A DNA stretch of 64,000 bases from Methylorubrum thiocyanatum (GCA_014138645.1 JACJIB010000001.1:744001-808000); one strand, 5' to 3'. Shown: positions 8,997 through 21,399, counted from the first letter of the stretch. Made by a program: numbers and translations. The notes: a model not told the origin generated them from the letters alone.

Positions 8997-9236
8997 ATGC
9001 TGAATGCCGATCTGGTGACTCCGCGACCGAGTCTCACTCATCCCGGTCTCCTCGCCCGCGTGGTCGAGCGCCTGGGCCAGGGGGCGGACTCCTCGGCGGA
9101 GGTCTGGCGGCGGCTCACCGAGACCTACGCCGTCGATCTCGATGCGGTGGCCGCGCTCCTGCCCTGCGCCGAGCCCGAGCCGCTCTGGCTCACCGCCCGC
9201 GCCCAGTCCCGCCAGCGCGGATCCCGGGCGCGCTGA
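8997..9236 (+). CDS. Small hypothetical protein
   Basis: A 79-residue protein with an ATG at 8997 and no signal peptide or membrane segment. The middle part is a predicted pair of helices (ARVVERLGQGADSSAEVWRR) followed by a leucine-rich helix and a basic tail. Codon usage is GC-rich and consistent with a real gene, and a gagggggcc stretch upstream could serve as a ribosome site. It ends seven bases before the stop of the convergent MOSC gene. No family was recognised. Confidence 0.5.
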   Translation: MLNADLVTPRPSLTHPGLLARVVERLGQGADSSAEVWRRLTETYAVDLDAVAALLPCAEPEPLWLTARAQSRQRGSRAR

Positions 9237-9243
9237 ATCGGCC

Positions 9244-10023
9244 TCAGCCGATCACCCGCAGGCCGTCGCCGGCCCGCAGGGGGCCGCCGGCCAGAACCTC
9301 GGCGTAGACGCCGCAATCGGCGTGGCCGAGGCCGTCCATCAGGGCTTTCGGGATCGAAAGGTCGCGCTGGCCCGTCCGCGGGTCGACATTCGTGGCGGCG
9401 CACCGCACGGTCCGGCTGGTGATCTTCAGCCGGACGCCGCCCTCCGCCTCCAAGACGCGGCCGACCATGCCGAGCTCGGCCCAGGGCTCCAGCCCGTCGA
9501 GATAGAGGTTGCCGCGAAAGCGCAGGGGATCGACGGGAGCGCCGACGAGATCCTCGGTCGCCGCCACGCTCGCCCGGTTGATCAGCGAGACGTAGCCGGT
9601 GCGCGAGTCGGTGAAACGGTAGCCGGGCGGCGCCGTGAGCACGCGCGGCGCGCCGCGCAGCTCGTGCGGCAAGAATTCCTTCATGAAGCCGGCGAGCGCG
9701 TCGCGCCCCTCGGCCGTGCTCAGATCCGCCTCCACGGCGAGCGCGCCGTTCTCCTCCACGGTCAGGCGGTGCGTGGCGTCGTCGAACCGGGTGCGCAGCC
9801 GCGCAAGCGCCTCGTTGCGCATCAGCATCAGGTAGGCGACCTTGGGCAGGTGGCGCGGCACGGTCTCGTTGAAGCCGGAGGGGCCGTTCTCGATGGCGTA
9901 GAGCCGGTCGCCGGGGAAGTAGCCGCTGGTGTCCAGCTCCGCCGTCTCCAGCGCCTCGGGCGAGAGCCCCTTCACGGGATAGCGGTAGAGGGCGGCGATG
10001 CGGAGGGCGGGGCTCTGGCTCAT
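9244..10023 (-). CDS. MOSC domain protein (copy 1)
   Basis: A 259-residue protein with an N-terminal MOSC beta-barrel domain (RYPVKGLSPEAL near residues 14-25) and a C-terminal MOSC domain. The conserved cysteine is Cys208 in RTVRCAATNVDP; in MOSC proteins this residue carries or transfers sulfur or binds molybdenum cofactor. The family includes the mARC/YcbX reductases. There is no ferredoxin domain as in YcbX, so any redox partner is separate. A paralogue is transcribed divergently 160 bases away and shares the same architecture. Confidence 0.88.
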   Translation of the reverse strand: MSQSPALRIAALYRYPVKGLSPEALETAELDTSGYFPGDRLYAIENGPSGFNETVPRHLPKVAYLMLMRNEALARLRTRFDDATHRLTVEENGALAVEADLSTAEGRDALAGFMKEFLPHELRGAPRVLTAPPGYRFTDSRTGYVSLINRASVAATEDLVGAPVDPLRFRGNLYLDGLEPWAELGMVGRVLEAEGGVRLKITSRTVRCAATNVDPRTGQRDLSIPKALMDGLGHADCGVYAEVLAGGPLRAGDGLRVIG

Positions 10024-10183
10024 CCCTCACCGCTATGCCCGGCCCCGCGGGGTTTGCAACCGGGCCGGCCGGCGACGCGCCGCATCTACGGAGAATTCCG
10101 CATGGTCCTCCGGCAGGGTCTCGGTCAGCCTGCCGCCTCGGGCAAAGGCTCGGGCAACGGCTCGAGCGAGAGGATGAGGACAG

Positions 10184-10978
10184 ATGGCCGAGGTCACCGC
10201 GCTCTACAGATATCCGGTCAAGGGCCTCTCGGCCGAGCCGCTTCCGGCACTGACGCTGGCCCGCGCGTCCGGTCTCGCCTTCGACCGGGAATACGCCCTC
10301 GCGCTCGGAACGACGGAGTTCGATCCGCAGAACCCGGAACCCCTCGACAAGGGCTTCTTCCTGATGCTGCGCAGCAACGAGGTGCTGGCGGCACTCTCGA
10401 CGCGGTTCGACCCCGAAAGCGGGCAGCTCACGGTGATCCAAGACGGGGAGGCCGTGCTGACCGAGGATCTGACGAGCGAGACGGGGCGCGAGGCGGTCGA
10501 GGATTTCTTCGAGAGCTATGTCGGCCCGGCGGCCAAGGGGCGGCCGCGCCTCGTGCGGGCCGCCGGCCACAAGTTCACCGACGGCAGCGTGATCTCGCCG
10601 GCCTTCATGCGGGCGGTCTCGCTCATCAATCTCGCCTCAGTCCGCGCCCTGGAGGAACGGACGGGCCAACCGATCCACCCGCTGCGCTTCCGCGCCAACA
10701 TCTACATCGACGGGCTGGAGCCGTGGGCGGAAATGGATTGGGTGGATCGGGAGGTGACGATCGGATCCCTGCGGCTTCGGGGCCTCGCCCGCACGCCCCG
10801 CTGCGCCGCTGTTGACGTGAACCCGGAGACGGCCGCGCGGGACACCAACCTGCCGAAGGCGCTCAAGCGCAATTTCGGCCATGTCGATCTCGGCATCTAC
10901 CTCGAAGTGCTCGCCGACGGCGCCATCGCCGTCGGCGACCGGATGGCGGTGCCGACGGGGACCGAAGATGCCGCCTGA
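10184..10978 (+). CDS. MOSC domain protein (copy 2)
   Basis: A 264-residue paralogue of the divergent MOSC protein, with the same N-terminal motif (RYPVKGLSAEPL) and the conserved cysteine at Cys207 (RTPRCAAVDVNP). The two copies align over their full length, including LRFRxNxYxDGLEPWAE, but differ at most other positions, so the duplication is old. The expected role is a molybdenum-cofactor-binding reductase or sulfur-carrier enzyme in the cytoplasm. The ATG at 10184 follows a gaggatgagg stretch that provides a ribosome site. Confidence 0.88.
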   Translation: MAEVTALYRYPVKGLSAEPLPALTLARASGLAFDREYALALGTTEFDPQNPEPLDKGFFLMLRSNEVLAALSTRFDPESGQLTVIQDGEAVLTEDLTSETGREAVEDFFESYVGPAAKGRPRLVRAAGHKFTDGSVISPAFMRAVSLINLASVRALEERTGQPIHPLRFRANIYIDGLEPWAEMDWVDREVTIGSLRLRGLARTPRCAAVDVNPETAARDTNLPKALKRNFGHVDLGIYLEVLADGAIAVGDRMAVPTGTEDAA

Positions 10979-11040
10979 CCGCCGGCCCGCTCGGGCCGAT
11001 CCGCGGGCTCGCCCTGCGCGCGTTTCGGCCGCCCTCACCC

Positions 11041-11068
11041 CTTGTGTTACGTAAACGCAACACCCAAT
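11041..11068 (+). promoter_or_regulatory. Possible heat-shock (RpoH) promoter of clpB
   Basis: A cttgtg element at 11041-11046 and a cccaat element at 11063-11068 are separated by 16 bases, about 130 bases upstream of clpB. Alphaproteobacterial RpoH promoters usually read CTTG at -35 and CCNNAT at -10, so the match is only partial. The placement before clpB is the main support. Confidence 0.35.
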
Positions 11069-11199
11069 TCAGCCCTGCCGGCGGCTCTCGAGACAGCGCC
11101 GGTGTCCCGGCGGGGCAGACCCCGCGGGGCAACGCATCGGGGGCTTCGTGCCGCGCGAGCGGGCGGATGACCCATCCGGTCCGGGGAAGGGCAACACGC

Positions 11200-13824
<2,625 letters not shown>

Positions 13825-13840
13825 TCCGTCAACGAACGAG

Positions 13841-13871
13841 CCCCGGCGCGGGAGACCGCGCCGGGGTTTTT
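13841..13871 (+). terminator. Intrinsic terminator of clpB
   Basis: A perfect ten-base stem (ccccggcgcg at 13841-13850 with cgcgccgggg at 13857-13866) encloses a six-base loop and is followed directly by five T residues. It begins 17 bases after the clpB stop. Confidence 0.92.
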
Positions 13872-13988
13872 CGCATCTCGTGTTCGGAGCCGCTGCTGCG
13901 GAAGTCTTATTCGGACGTGTTTCAACGCTGACGAGACGGTTTCCCGCTTCGCCTTGCGTCGCATCAAGATCCCGCCGACAACGGGCGG

Positions 13989-14663
13989 ATGAGCGCCGAG
14001 ACGATCACCTACGCCATCGGCGACATCCACGGCTGCGCCGACCTGCTCGACCGCCTGCTGGAGCGCATCGAAAGCCACGCCGCCGGGCGCGCGAAAAGGC
14101 TCGTGTTCCTCGGCGACTATATCGACCGCGGACCCGACAGCGCGCGGGTGATCGAAATCCTGCGCCGCCTGCAATGGCGCGCGCCCGAGGACGTGGTCTG
14201 CCTGATGGGCAATCACGAGGAGATGCTGCTCAAGAGCCTGCGCGAACCCGGTGCCCTCGACCATTGGGTCTATAACGGCGGGGCCGAAACGCTGGCGTCC
14301 TTCGGCGTTTCGGGGCCGGAGGAACTACCCGGCGAGGTGCTCGACTGGATCGAGGCCCTGCCGACCCTGCACGAGGACGCGCAGCGCTGGTACGTCCATG
14401 CCGGCTTCCGCCCGGAGGCGGAGGTGCCGGATCCGGATCCGCACAACCGGCTCTGGATCCGCGAGCCGTTCCTGTCCGAAGACTGCGATTTCGGCCGCCA
14501 CGTCGTCCACGGCCACACCCCGCAGACCCGCGGCGGCCCGGATTGCCGACGCTTCCGCACCAATCTCGACACGGGGGCGGTCTACGGCAACGCGCTGACC
14601 GCGGGCGTGTTTTCGGACGCGCAGGGGCCGGCCCTGGAGTTCCTGCGGGAGACGGCCGGCTGA
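13989..14663 (+). CDS. PPP-family metallophosphatase
   Basis: A 224-residue phosphatase with the complete metal-binding signature of the PPP family: GDIHG (11-15), GDYIDRGP (42-49), GNHE (74-77) and a later HGHTPQ. Members of this size in bacteria act as serine/threonine phosphatases or as diadenosine tetraphosphatases; sequence alone does not decide. It stands alone between clpB and the AtoE-type carrier on the same strand. Confidence 0.9.
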   Translation: MSAETITYAIGDIHGCADLLDRLLERIESHAAGRAKRLVFLGDYIDRGPDSARVIEILRRLQWRAPEDVVCLMGNHEEMLLKSLREPGALDHWVYNGGAETLASFGVSGPEELPGEVLDWIEALPTLHEDAQRWYVHAGFRPEAEVPDPDPHNRLWIREPFLSEDCDFGRHVVHGHTPQTRGGPDCRRFRTNLDTGAVYGNALTAGVFSDAQGPALEFLRETAG

Positions 14664-14803
14664 ACGGCGCTGGCCGCGAGGGCCGCGCCCGATTTCTGTG
14701 AGCGCGAAGGTTTCGTCACCGGAGCCGCTTGAACCCGGCCGCGGCTCCCCGTCTAACGGGGATAACCGCGGCCGCTCGCGCTGCGGATCAGGAGACGACG
14801 TCC

Positions 14804-16243
14804 ATGGATGCGCCCGCAGAGCCCCGCAACCGGACCGAGGAGCGGGCGATGGCCCGCCTCGCGCTCCGCTTCACCGACTGGGCGGAGAAGTGGTTTCCCG
14901 ACGCCTTCGTCTTCGTGGCCATCGCCGTCGTGATCGTGGCCGCCGCCGCCCTCATCAACGGCGCGCCGGTCCAGGCCGTGACGAAGAGCTTTGGCGATGG
15001 CTTCTGGAGCCTGATCCCGTTCACCATGCAGATGGTCTTCGTCACCATCGGCGGCTACGTGGTGGCGACCTCCGGGCCGGTCCAGGCGCTGATCGACCGG
15101 ATGGCCCTGGTGCCCAAGACCGGGCGCGGCGCCATCGGCTTCGTGGCGCTCGCCACCATGATCTCCTCGCTCCTGAGCTGGGGCCTGAGCCTGATCTTCG
15201 GCGGCCTGCTCGCCCGCGCGCTGGCCCGCCGAACCGAGCTGCGGATGGACTATCGCGCGGCCGGTGCCGCCGCCTATCTCGGCCTCGGCGCCACCTGGGC
15301 GATGGGCCTGTCCTCCTCCGCCGCGCAGCTTCAGGCGAACCCGAAAAGCCTGCCGCCGGGCCTGTTGCCGATCACCGGCGTGATTCCGTTCAGCGAGACG
15401 ATCTTCCTGTGGCAGTCGATCCTGATCGCCGCCATCCTCGTGGTGATGTCGGCGCTGATCGCGCTCGCCTCCGCGCCGGGGCGCGACACGGCGGTGACGG
15501 CGCAGGATCTCGGCGTCGATGTCGCGAAGGCGGAGGACAGCGTCGCCCCGCCCAAGCAGCCCGGCGAGTGGCTGGAGCACGCCCCGGTTCTGACGATCCT
15601 CATCGGCCTGCTCGCCGCCGGCTGGCTGATCCAGGAATTCGCGCGCCAGGACTGGATGATCGCGATCTCCAACCTCAACACCTACAACTTCCTGTTCCTG
15701 ATGGCGGGCTTCGTGCTGCACTGGCGGCCGAAGCGCTTTCTCAACGCGCTGGCCAAGGCGGTGCCGGCCACCGCCGGCATCCTGATCCAGTTCCCGTTCT
15801 ACGCCGCCATCGCCGCGATCCTGACCGGCGCCAAGAACGCCGCCGGGCACAGCCTGTCGGACGTGATCGCCCACGCTTTCGTGGCCCTGAACACGCAAGG
15901 GTCCTTCCCGCTCGCCATGGGCGTCTACTCGGCGCTGCTCGGCTTCTTCATTCCCTCGGGCGGCGGCAAGTGGCTGCTGGAGGCGCCCTACGTGATGCAG
16001 GCGGCCAACGAGCTGAAGGTGCATCTCGGCTGGGCGGTGCAGGTCTACAACGCGGCCGAGGCGCTCCCGAACCTCATCAACCCGTTCTTCATGCTGCCGC
16101 TGCTCGGCATTTTGGGGTTGAAGGCGCGCGACATCGTCGGCTTCAGCTTCCTCCAGCTCATCGTCCACCTGCCGGTGGTGCTGTTCCTGCTCTGGGCGCT
16201 GGCCTTCACGCTCGAATATCACCCGCCGGTCCTGCCGGGGTGA
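14804..16243 (+). CDS. atoE: Short-chain fatty acid transporter, AtoE type
   Basis: A 479-residue integral membrane protein with about eleven hydrophobic helices. Family features are the segment WAEKWFPDAFVF at the start of the first helix, SLLSWGLSLIFGG in the middle, and FIPSGGGKWLLEAPYV in the C-terminal half. AtoE proteins (PF02667) import short-chain acids such as butyrate or acetoacetate through the inner membrane. The ATG at 14804 is preceded by aggag at a good distance; an upstream in-frame start has no ribosome site. No atoDAB genes are adjacent, so the real substrate here is open. Confidence 0.9.
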   Translation: MDAPAEPRNRTEERAMARLALRFTDWAEKWFPDAFVFVAIAVVIVAAAALINGAPVQAVTKSFGDGFWSLIPFTMQMVFVTIGGYVVATSGPVQALIDRMALVPKTGRGAIGFVALATMISSLLSWGLSLIFGGLLARALARRTELRMDYRAAGAAAYLGLGATWAMGLSSSAAQLQANPKSLPPGLLPITGVIPFSETIFLWQSILIAAILVVMSALIALASAPGRDTAVTAQDLGVDVAKAEDSVAPPKQPGEWLEHAPVLTILIGLLAAGWLIQEFARQDWMIAISNLNTYNFLFLMAGFVLHWRPKRFLNALAKAVPATAGILIQFPFYAAIAAILTGAKNAAGHSLSDVIAHAFVALNTQGSFPLAMGVYSALLGFFIPSGGGKWLLEAPYVMQAANELKVHLGWAVQVYNAAEALPNLINPFFMLPLLGILGLKARDIVGFSFLQLIVHLPVVLFLLWALAFTLEYHPPVLPG

Positions 16244-16254
16244 CGTGACCCGAG

Positions 16255-16278
16255 GGGCGGCCCGGTACTGGGCCGCCC
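16255..16278 (+). terminator. Hairpin after atoE
   Basis: A perfect nine-base stem (gggcggccc and gggccgccc) with a six-base loop starts 12 bases after the atoE stop. No T-tract follows, so it is either a weak terminator or a message-stabilising hairpin. The rest of the gap up to 16544 shows no gene or further signal. Confidence 0.5.
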
Positions 16279-16544
16279 AGGGCGGCGAGGCCGGGGGCCG
16301 CGGCCTTCTCGCGGTCCGGCGCAGGCTTCGGAATGAGATCGATCGCCTCAGCCGCCGCGGGCTGGGTCGAGAGGCCGGCGAACGGGGTCCGTGGCGGAAA
16401 GCGACACCGCTCGATGCGACGGCCTGCCCGCCGAGGCAAGCTTAGCCGTTTGATTCGGATCAAGGACGCTCGGGGGCACGATCGGTTGATGGGCGGGCCG
16501 GCCTGCCGGCGCCCGCATCACGAATGTCCGGATCGACGCCTTCC

Positions 16545-17246
16545 ATGTCCATCTTCGCATCCAAGGGGATCGCCGCCCTCGCTGTGGCCGCCGCCCTTTG
16601 CGCTCCCCTGTCCATCGCCCGCGCCGCCGACCTGCCCGTTCGACCCGAGGGGCCCGAGGCGTCCGCCTACGTTCCGGTACAGTGGTCGCCCTGGATGGTG
16701 CGTCTGCGCGTGCTCGGCGTGATGCCCGATGAGGGGGCGCGCCTGTCGGCGGGCGGTGCGCCGCTCGCGGGCGCCCGCGTCGACATCTCCGATACGGTGG
16801 TCCCCGAACTCGACATCTCGTACTTCTTCACGAAGAACATCGCCGCCGAGCTCATCCTCGGTGTGACCCGGCACGGCATCAAGGGCGACGGCAGCCTCTC
16901 CGGCGCCCGCATCGGCAACACCTGGCTCCTGCCGCCGACGCTCACCCTGCAATACCATTTCGACGGATTCGGACCGTTCAAGCCCTATCTCGGCGCGGGC
17001 GTGAACTACTCGATCTTCTTCCACGAGCAGGCGCGGGGCGGCTTCACCAGCCTGCGCCTGTCGAACAGCGTCGCGCCCGCGCTACAGGCCGGTTTCGACT
17101 ACATGCTCGACGCGCATTGGGGCCTCAACCTCGACGTGAAGAAGCTCTTCCTCGACACGAAGGTGAAGCTGAATGCGGGCGCGGTTCGCGGCCGGGTCGA
17201 TCTCGATCCGTGGATCTTCGGCGGCGGCATCACCTACAAGTTCTGA
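16545..17246 (+). CDS. OmpW family outer-membrane protein
   Basis: A 233-residue protein with a signal peptide (cut after ARA at residue 27) and a mature part typical of OmpW: SPWMVRLRVLGVMPDEGA at the start, a central PELDISYFFTKNIAAEL stretch, PTLTLQYHF, and a C-terminal phenylalanine (GGITYKF). It should form a small eight-stranded beta-barrel in the outer membrane that passes small hydrophobic compounds. ATG at 16545 is preferred to an in-frame start at 16524 because it places the signal peptide correctly. Confidence 0.92.
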   Translation: MSIFASKGIAALAVAAALCAPLSIARAADLPVRPEGPEASAYVPVQWSPWMVRLRVLGVMPDEGARLSAGGAPLAGARVDISDTVVPELDISYFFTKNIAAELILGVTRHGIKGDGSLSGARIGNTWLLPPTLTLQYHFDGFGPFKPYLGAGVNYSIFFHEQARGGFTSLRLSNSVAPALQAGFDYMLDAHWGLNLDVKKLFLDTKVKLNAGAVRGRVDLDPWIFGGGITYKF

Positions 17247-17266
17247 GCCGCACCGCCGGGGCGGAG

Positions 17267-17638
17267 TCAGCGCCGCGCCGGCACGAGCACCGTGATGGCC
17301 GCGAGAAGCCAACCGGCCATCAGCACCACGCCGCCGCTCGGCGCCGCCATCGGGAAGAGCGGCGTGCCGGCGAGCGCCCGCAGGGCAAGGTCGCCCGAGA
17401 ACAGCGCGAGGCCGAGAAGCAGTGCTGCCGCCGCAAGGCGGGCGAGAGCGCCACGGACGAGGCCGGCGGCGGAAAATCCGGTCAGGGCCAGGACTGCGGG
17501 CGCGTGGAAGAGGAGGAACTGTGCGGCGGTCTTCAGCGTCTCGCCGCCGCTGGTATGCGCCGCCGCCGCGCTCGCCGCGACGCCGAGCCCGCCAGCGATG
17601 GCCGCGACCGCGGCGAGGAGACGGTCGAGACCAGTCAC
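17267..17638 (-). CDS. DUF423 family membrane protein
   Basis: A 123-residue protein with four hydrophobic helices and the DUF423/YgdD layout: an N-terminal helix ending in AAHT, the central [13 protein letters not shown] and an [13 protein letters not shown] motif. These are small inner-membrane proteins of unknown function. Its ATG overlaps the engB stop by four bases (ATGA), so translation is coupled to engB. It is the last gene of the rpmH-to-DUF423 run and converges with the OmpW-like gene. Confidence 0.9.
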   Translation of the reverse strand: MTGLDRLLAAVAAIAGGLGVAASAAAAHTSGGETLKTAAQFLLFHAPAVLALTGFSAAGLVRGALARLAAAALLLGLALFSGDLALRALAGTPLFPMAAPSGGVVLMAGWLLAAITVLVPARR

Positions 17639-18291
17639 GCGCCGCGGTCCTGCAGCAGCCGGGCGATGCTGGCGCGCAGCTCCGCCACGCCGCGGTCGTC
17701 GCGGCTCGAAGTCAGCAGCACTTCAGGATAGGCCGCCGGACGCTTGGCGAGCGCCGCCTGGATTCCGGCGATGCGCTTCTCGATCTCGGACTTCTTCAGC
17801 GCGTCGCCCTTGGTCAGCACGACCTGATACGAGACCGCCGCCTTGTCGAGCCCGTCGAGGAGGTCGGTGTCGATCTCCTTGAGGCCGTGGCGGGAATCGA
17901 TCAGCAGGTAGACGCGGGCGAGGTTGGAGCGGCCCTTGAGGTAGGCGTGGATCAGTTTGGTCCAGGCCTCGACCTTGGCCTTCTCCACCGCCGCGTAGCC
18001 GTAGCCCGGCATGTCGACCAGCATCAGCCGCCCGCCGATGCGGAAGAAGTTGAGCTGCTGCGTGCGCCCCGGCGTGTGCGAGGTGCGGGCGAGCGTGTTT
18101 CGCCCGGTCAGCGCGTTGATGAGGCTCGACTTGCCGACATTCGAGCGGCCGGCGAAGGCGATCTCGACGCCCTCCATCGGCGGCAGGGCGCCCAGCGCCG
18201 GGGCGGCCGCGGTGAAGTCGGCGGCGCCGGCGAAGAGCAGGCGGCCGGCCTCCAGCAGTTCGGGGGTGGGTTCTGTCGTGGTGTCGGTCAT
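17635..18291 (-). CDS. engB: Ribosome biogenesis GTPase EngB (YihA/YsxC)
   Basis: A 218-residue GTPase of the EngB group. G1 is GRSNVGKS (48-55), G3 is DMPG (93-96) followed by the family-typical YGYA, and G4 is TKGD (160-163). EngB helps assemble the large ribosomal subunit. The N-terminal 40 residues before the G domain are longer than in E. coli, as is usual in alphaproteobacteria. It lies downstream of yidC, separated by 205 bases that contain a perfect hairpin, and overlaps the DUF423 gene by four bases. Confidence 0.96.
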   Translation of the reverse strand: MTDTTTEPTPELLEAGRLLFAGAADFTAAAPALGALPPMEGVEIAFAGRSNVGKSSLINALTGRNTLARTSHTPGRTQQLNFFRIGGRLMLVDMPGYGYAAVEKAKVEAWTKLIHAYLKGRSNLARVYLLIDSRHGLKEIDTDLLDGLDKAAVSYQVVLTKGDALKKSEIEKRIAGIQAALAKRPAAYPEVLLTSSRDDRGVAELRASIARLLQDRGA

Positions 18292-18439
18292 GAGGATGTG
18301 CGCTCTCCCCCGTCCTCACGCGGTCCGGGGTCGGGATGGGGCCGCCGCGACGGCATCGCGGCAACTCGCCGGGACCGGCCCCAACCGCCTGCTCGTCGCG
18401 ATCGCAGCCGTGCTCGCCGCCGGCGGTGGCAAACGCGAA

Positions 18440-18467
18440 GCGGATCCCGGGAGATCCCGGGATCCGC
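18440..18467 (-). terminator. Perfect 12-base hairpin between yidC and engB
   Basis: Arms gcggatcccggg (18440-18451) and cccgggatccgc (18456-18467) pair completely around a four-base loop (agat). On the minus strand it lies 30 bases beyond the yidC stop and is followed by a short T-containing stretch (ttcgcgttt). It may end or weaken transcription between yidC and engB. Confidence 0.6.
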
Positions 18468-18496
18468 AACGGGCGACCTGTGGTTCGGCCGCCGGT

Positions 18497-20341
18497 TCAG
18501 CCCTTGGCCGCGGCGCTCTTGTTGCCGCGTTTGAACATGCCCCTGAGGTTGTCCCACAACTCCACCTTCACGCCGTTGCGGCGCATGATGATGTATTGCT
18601 GGATCACCGAGAGGGTGTTGTTCCAGGCCCAGTAGATCACGAGGCCGGCCGGGAACGAGCCGAGCATGAAGGTGAACACGATCGGCATGAAGGCGAAGAC
18701 CTGCGCCTGGACCGGGTCGGGCGGCGCGGGGTTCATCTTCATCTGGATGAACATCGTGATGCCCATGATGATCGGCCACACGCCCAGATGGATGAAGTCG
18801 GGCGCAGCGAACGGCAGCAGGCCGAACAGGTTCATGATGCTCGTCGGATCGGGCGCGGCGAGGTCATGGATCCAGCCGAAGAACGGCGCGTGCCGCATCT
18901 CGATGGTGATGAACAGCACCTTGTAGAGCGCGAAGAAGACCGGGATCTGGATCAGAACCGGCCAGCACCCGGCGACCGGATTGATCTTCTCCTTCTTGTA
19001 CAGCTCCATCATCGCCTGCTGCTGCTTCGTCCGGTCGTCCTTGTAGCGCTCCCGGATGGAGGTCATCTCGGGCTGCACGGCCTTCATCTTGGCCATGGAG
19101 ACGTAGGACCGGTTGGCGATCGGCAGGAAGAAGATCTTCAGGATCAGGGTCACGAGCAGGATCGAGACGCCGAAATTGCCCAGCAGGTGGTAGAAGAAGT
19201 CCAGCGCCCGGAACATCGGCTTGGTCAGGAACCAGAACCAGCCCCAGTCGATCATCAGATCGAACTGCTTGATGCCGAGATCGCGCTCGTAGGCGTTGAT
19301 CTGGTTGACCTCCTTGGCGCCCGCGAACAGGTGCTGGGTCGTGGCCGACGAGGCGCTCGGCGCCACGGTGACGGCGTCGCCCCGCACCGAGGTCTGGTAG
19401 ATCTTGGTCGCGCCGTCGGTGCGCTCGGTGAAGGCGCCGGTGAAGGGCTTGTCCTGATCCGGGATCGCGGCGGCGGCCCAGTACTTGTCGGTGATGCCGA
19501 CCCAGCCGCCGGTCACGTTCGACCACGCCTTGCCCTGCGTGGCGGCCCCGCCGTAGGCCGGCTCCTTGCCGACCTTGTCGTAGGTGTATTCCTGCAGGCC
19601 GTCGCTGCCGAGCACGCCGATCAGGCCCTCGTGCAGCACGTAGTAGCCCTGGGTCTGCGGCTTACCCCAGCGCGAGACGAGGCTGTAGGGATAGAGCGTC
19701 ACCGGGTTGGCCGAGCTGTTCTCGACCTCGTCGCGCACCGTGAACATGAACTTGTCGTCCACGGCGACGATGCGCTTGAACAGCAGGCCCTGACCGTTGT
19801 CCCAGGTCAGCGTCAGCGGCTTGCCGGGGGCCAGCAGGTCGCCGTCCGCCTTCCAGAGCGTGTCGCCGTTGGGCAGCGGACCGGCATTGGCACCGACCCA
19901 GCCGAACTCGGCGTAGTACGGGTTGGCGCTGCCGGCGGGCGAGAGCAGCACGATGCGCGGGCTCTCGTCGCTGACGGTCTCATGGTAGTTCTTCAGGCTC
20001 ACGTCATCGATGCGCGCGCCCTTGAGGCCGATCGAGCCGTAGAGGGCCGGCGTATCGATGCGCACGCGCGCGGAGCGGGCCAGCGCGTCCTCGCGGGAGA
20101 TCGGCCCCTGCGCGGCGGCGCCCGGCACGGTGCCGGGCACGGGCGCGTTGGGGCTGCCTTCCCGCGGGCTCGGGGAAGGGATGCCGTCCGCCGATTGCGG
20201 CGCGGTGTTCTGCGCGGTCTGGCTCTGTACCGCCTGCCGTTGCCGCTCGCTGGCCGGCCCGGTGACGAAGTAATGCCAGCCAAGCAGGACCACCAGCGAC
20301 AAGGCGATGGCGACGAACATGTTCGTCTTGTCGTTACCCAT
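18497..20341 (-). CDS. yidC: Membrane protein insertase YidC
   Basis: A 614-residue insertase. It begins with the signal-anchor segment ([19 protein letters not shown]), continues with the large periplasmic beta domain (about residues 60-360) and ends with the five-helix core (from about 375), where [15 protein letters not shown] is the conserved cytoplasmic loop. A basic tail ([11 protein letters not shown]) follows the last helix. YidC inserts and folds inner-membrane proteins with or without SecYEG. Its ATG overlaps the end of rnpA by eight bases. Confidence 0.97.
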   Translation of the reverse strand: MGNDKTNMFVAIALSLVVLLGWHYFVTGPASERQRQAVQSQTAQNTAPQSADGIPSPSPREGSPNAPVPGTVPGAAAQGPISREDALARSARVRIDTPALYGSIGLKGARIDDVSLKNYHETVSDESPRIVLLSPAGSANPYYAEFGWVGANAGPLPNGDTLWKADGDLLAPGKPLTLTWDNGQGLLFKRIVAVDDKFMFTVRDEVENSSANPVTLYPYSLVSRWGKPQTQGYYVLHEGLIGVLGSDGLQEYTYDKVGKEPAYGGAATQGKAWSNVTGGWVGITDKYWAAAAIPDQDKPFTGAFTERTDGATKIYQTSVRGDAVTVAPSASSATTQHLFAGAKEVNQINAYERDLGIKQFDLMIDWGWFWFLTKPMFRALDFFYHLLGNFGVSILLVTLILKIFFLPIANRSYVSMAKMKAVQPEMTSIRERYKDDRTKQQQAMMELYKKEKINPVAGCWPVLIQIPVFFALYKVLFITIEMRHAPFFGWIHDLAAPDPTSIMNLFGLLPFAAPDFIHLGVWPIIMGITMFIQMKMNPAPPDPVQAQVFAFMPIVFTFMLGSFPAGLVIYWAWNNTLSVIQQYIIMRRNGVKVELWDNLRGMFKRGNKSAAAKG

Positions 20342-20843
20342 CGGTCGATCCGTCAGGCGCTTTCGATGTGGGGGGAAGTGAAGGCATGCCGCCCTTTTCC
20401 GGCCCCTTGCCCCGCCCGGAGCGGGAGCCGCCCCGGCGCGAGGGCTGCGAGGACGGTCGGGAGGCGTCGCCGGAGCGAGGCGGGGCCGGGCGCGTCACCG
20501 TGTGGAGCGCGCGGCGCAGATCGGCGACGAGGCTCTCGAAGGGCGCGTCGAGGGCAGGACGCCGGGCGATCACCACGACATCCGCTTCGATCGAGGGGGC
20601 TTCCGCCGCCACAGCGGCGACGGCGCTGCGCAGGCGTCGGCGGATCCGGTTGCGTTCGGTCGCATGCCCCACGCGCTTGGTGATGGTGAAGCCGAGGAAG
20701 ACACCCTCGGCAGGCCCGCCGTCGCGGGTCTCGCCCGGATCGCGCAGGCGCCCCTGGGCGCTCATGCGCTCGGTATGGAAGCGCCGGCCCTGGGCAGCTG
20801 CCAGGAAGTCCGGGCGCCGCCGGAGACGGCCGATCGTCGACAC
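20334..20843 (-). CDS. rnpA: Ribonuclease P protein component
   Basis: A 169-residue RnpA that binds the RNase P RNA and helps mature tRNA 5' ends. The RNR motif is RNRIRRRLR at residues 64-72, after a hydrophobic strand [11 protein letters not shown]. The protein carries a C-terminal extension of about 50 residues rich in Pro, Ser, Arg and Gly that is not part of the core fold. The start is GTG at 20843. It lies between rpmH and yidC in the conserved order and overlaps yidC by eight bases. Confidence 0.95.
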   Translation of the reverse strand: MSTIGRLRRRPDFLAAAQGRRFHTERMSAQGRLRDPGETRDGGPAEGVFLGFTITKRVGHATERNRIRRRLRSAVAAVAAEAPSIEADVVVIARRPALDAPFESLVADLRRALHTVTRPAPPRSGDASRPSSQPSRRGGSRSGRGKGPEKGGMPSLPPTSKAPDGSTDG

Positions 20844-20915
20844 GGGCGCTCCGATCCCGATTCGCGGGCTCGTGTTGCGAAGGCGGCGCCGCGCGGCGGC
20901 GGCGCCACGGGTAGG

Positions 20916-21050
20916 TCAGGCCGAGAGGCGCTTGCGGCCGTGCGCGCGGCGGGCGGCGATGACCTTGCGGCCGCCGGCGGTGGCCATGCGGGCACGGAAG
21001 CCGTGACGGCGCTTACGGACGAGCTTGCTCGGCTGGTAGGTTCTCTTCAT
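20916..21050 (-). CDS. rpmH: 50S ribosomal protein L34
   Basis: A 44-residue, highly basic protein identical in layout to L34: [18 protein letters not shown] at the start and [12 protein letters not shown] at the end. It is the first gene of the rpmH-rnpA-yidC-engB-DUF423 run. The ATG at 21050 is fixed by family conservation; the longer open frame upstream is not coding. Confidence 0.98.
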   Translation of the reverse strand: MKRTYQPSKLVRKRRHGFRARMATAGGRKVIAARRAHGRKRLSA

Positions 21051-21399
21051 GGTCGGTCTCCGGCGGTCGAGGTGTCGACCCGGCGGCGCTCGTGAACAGC
21101 GCGCGGACCGTGGCGTGAGCCTCGAAATGGGATCTGCAAACGCGAAGGGCGCCCGGAACGGGGCGCCGCTTCGCAATGGCGCGGCTTATGGCGGAGGGGG
21201 CGCCGCAAGTCAATGACGGCAGCCCGACGCACCTGCACCGCGCCGGCCGCATCCCTGGCCACCCCCGAGTGGGGCCGCCTGTATTGGGCCGGAAACGGCC
21301 AAGGTTGTCGCGTTTCCAGTGCCGGATCTTGTGTTTTCCTTCGAGAAAATCGCCCCGTTCCAGGGAATCCGGCGTCCGATTAACGGCGTGTTAACCTTT
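21051..21399. other. Intergenic region upstream of rpmH
   Basis: These roughly 350 bases must contain the rpmH promoter on the minus strand and possibly the promoter of the small RNA candidate on the plus strand. No coding frame with a ribosome site is visible. Near 21380-21410 the sequence becomes less GC-rich (gattaacggcgtgttaacc), which includes a short gttaac palindrome. Confidence 0.5.

Noticed and set aside
18011..20683. 890-codon plus-strand frame opposite yidC and engB
   Set aside because: It lies over three conserved minus-strand genes and has no domain; typical GC-rich shadow.
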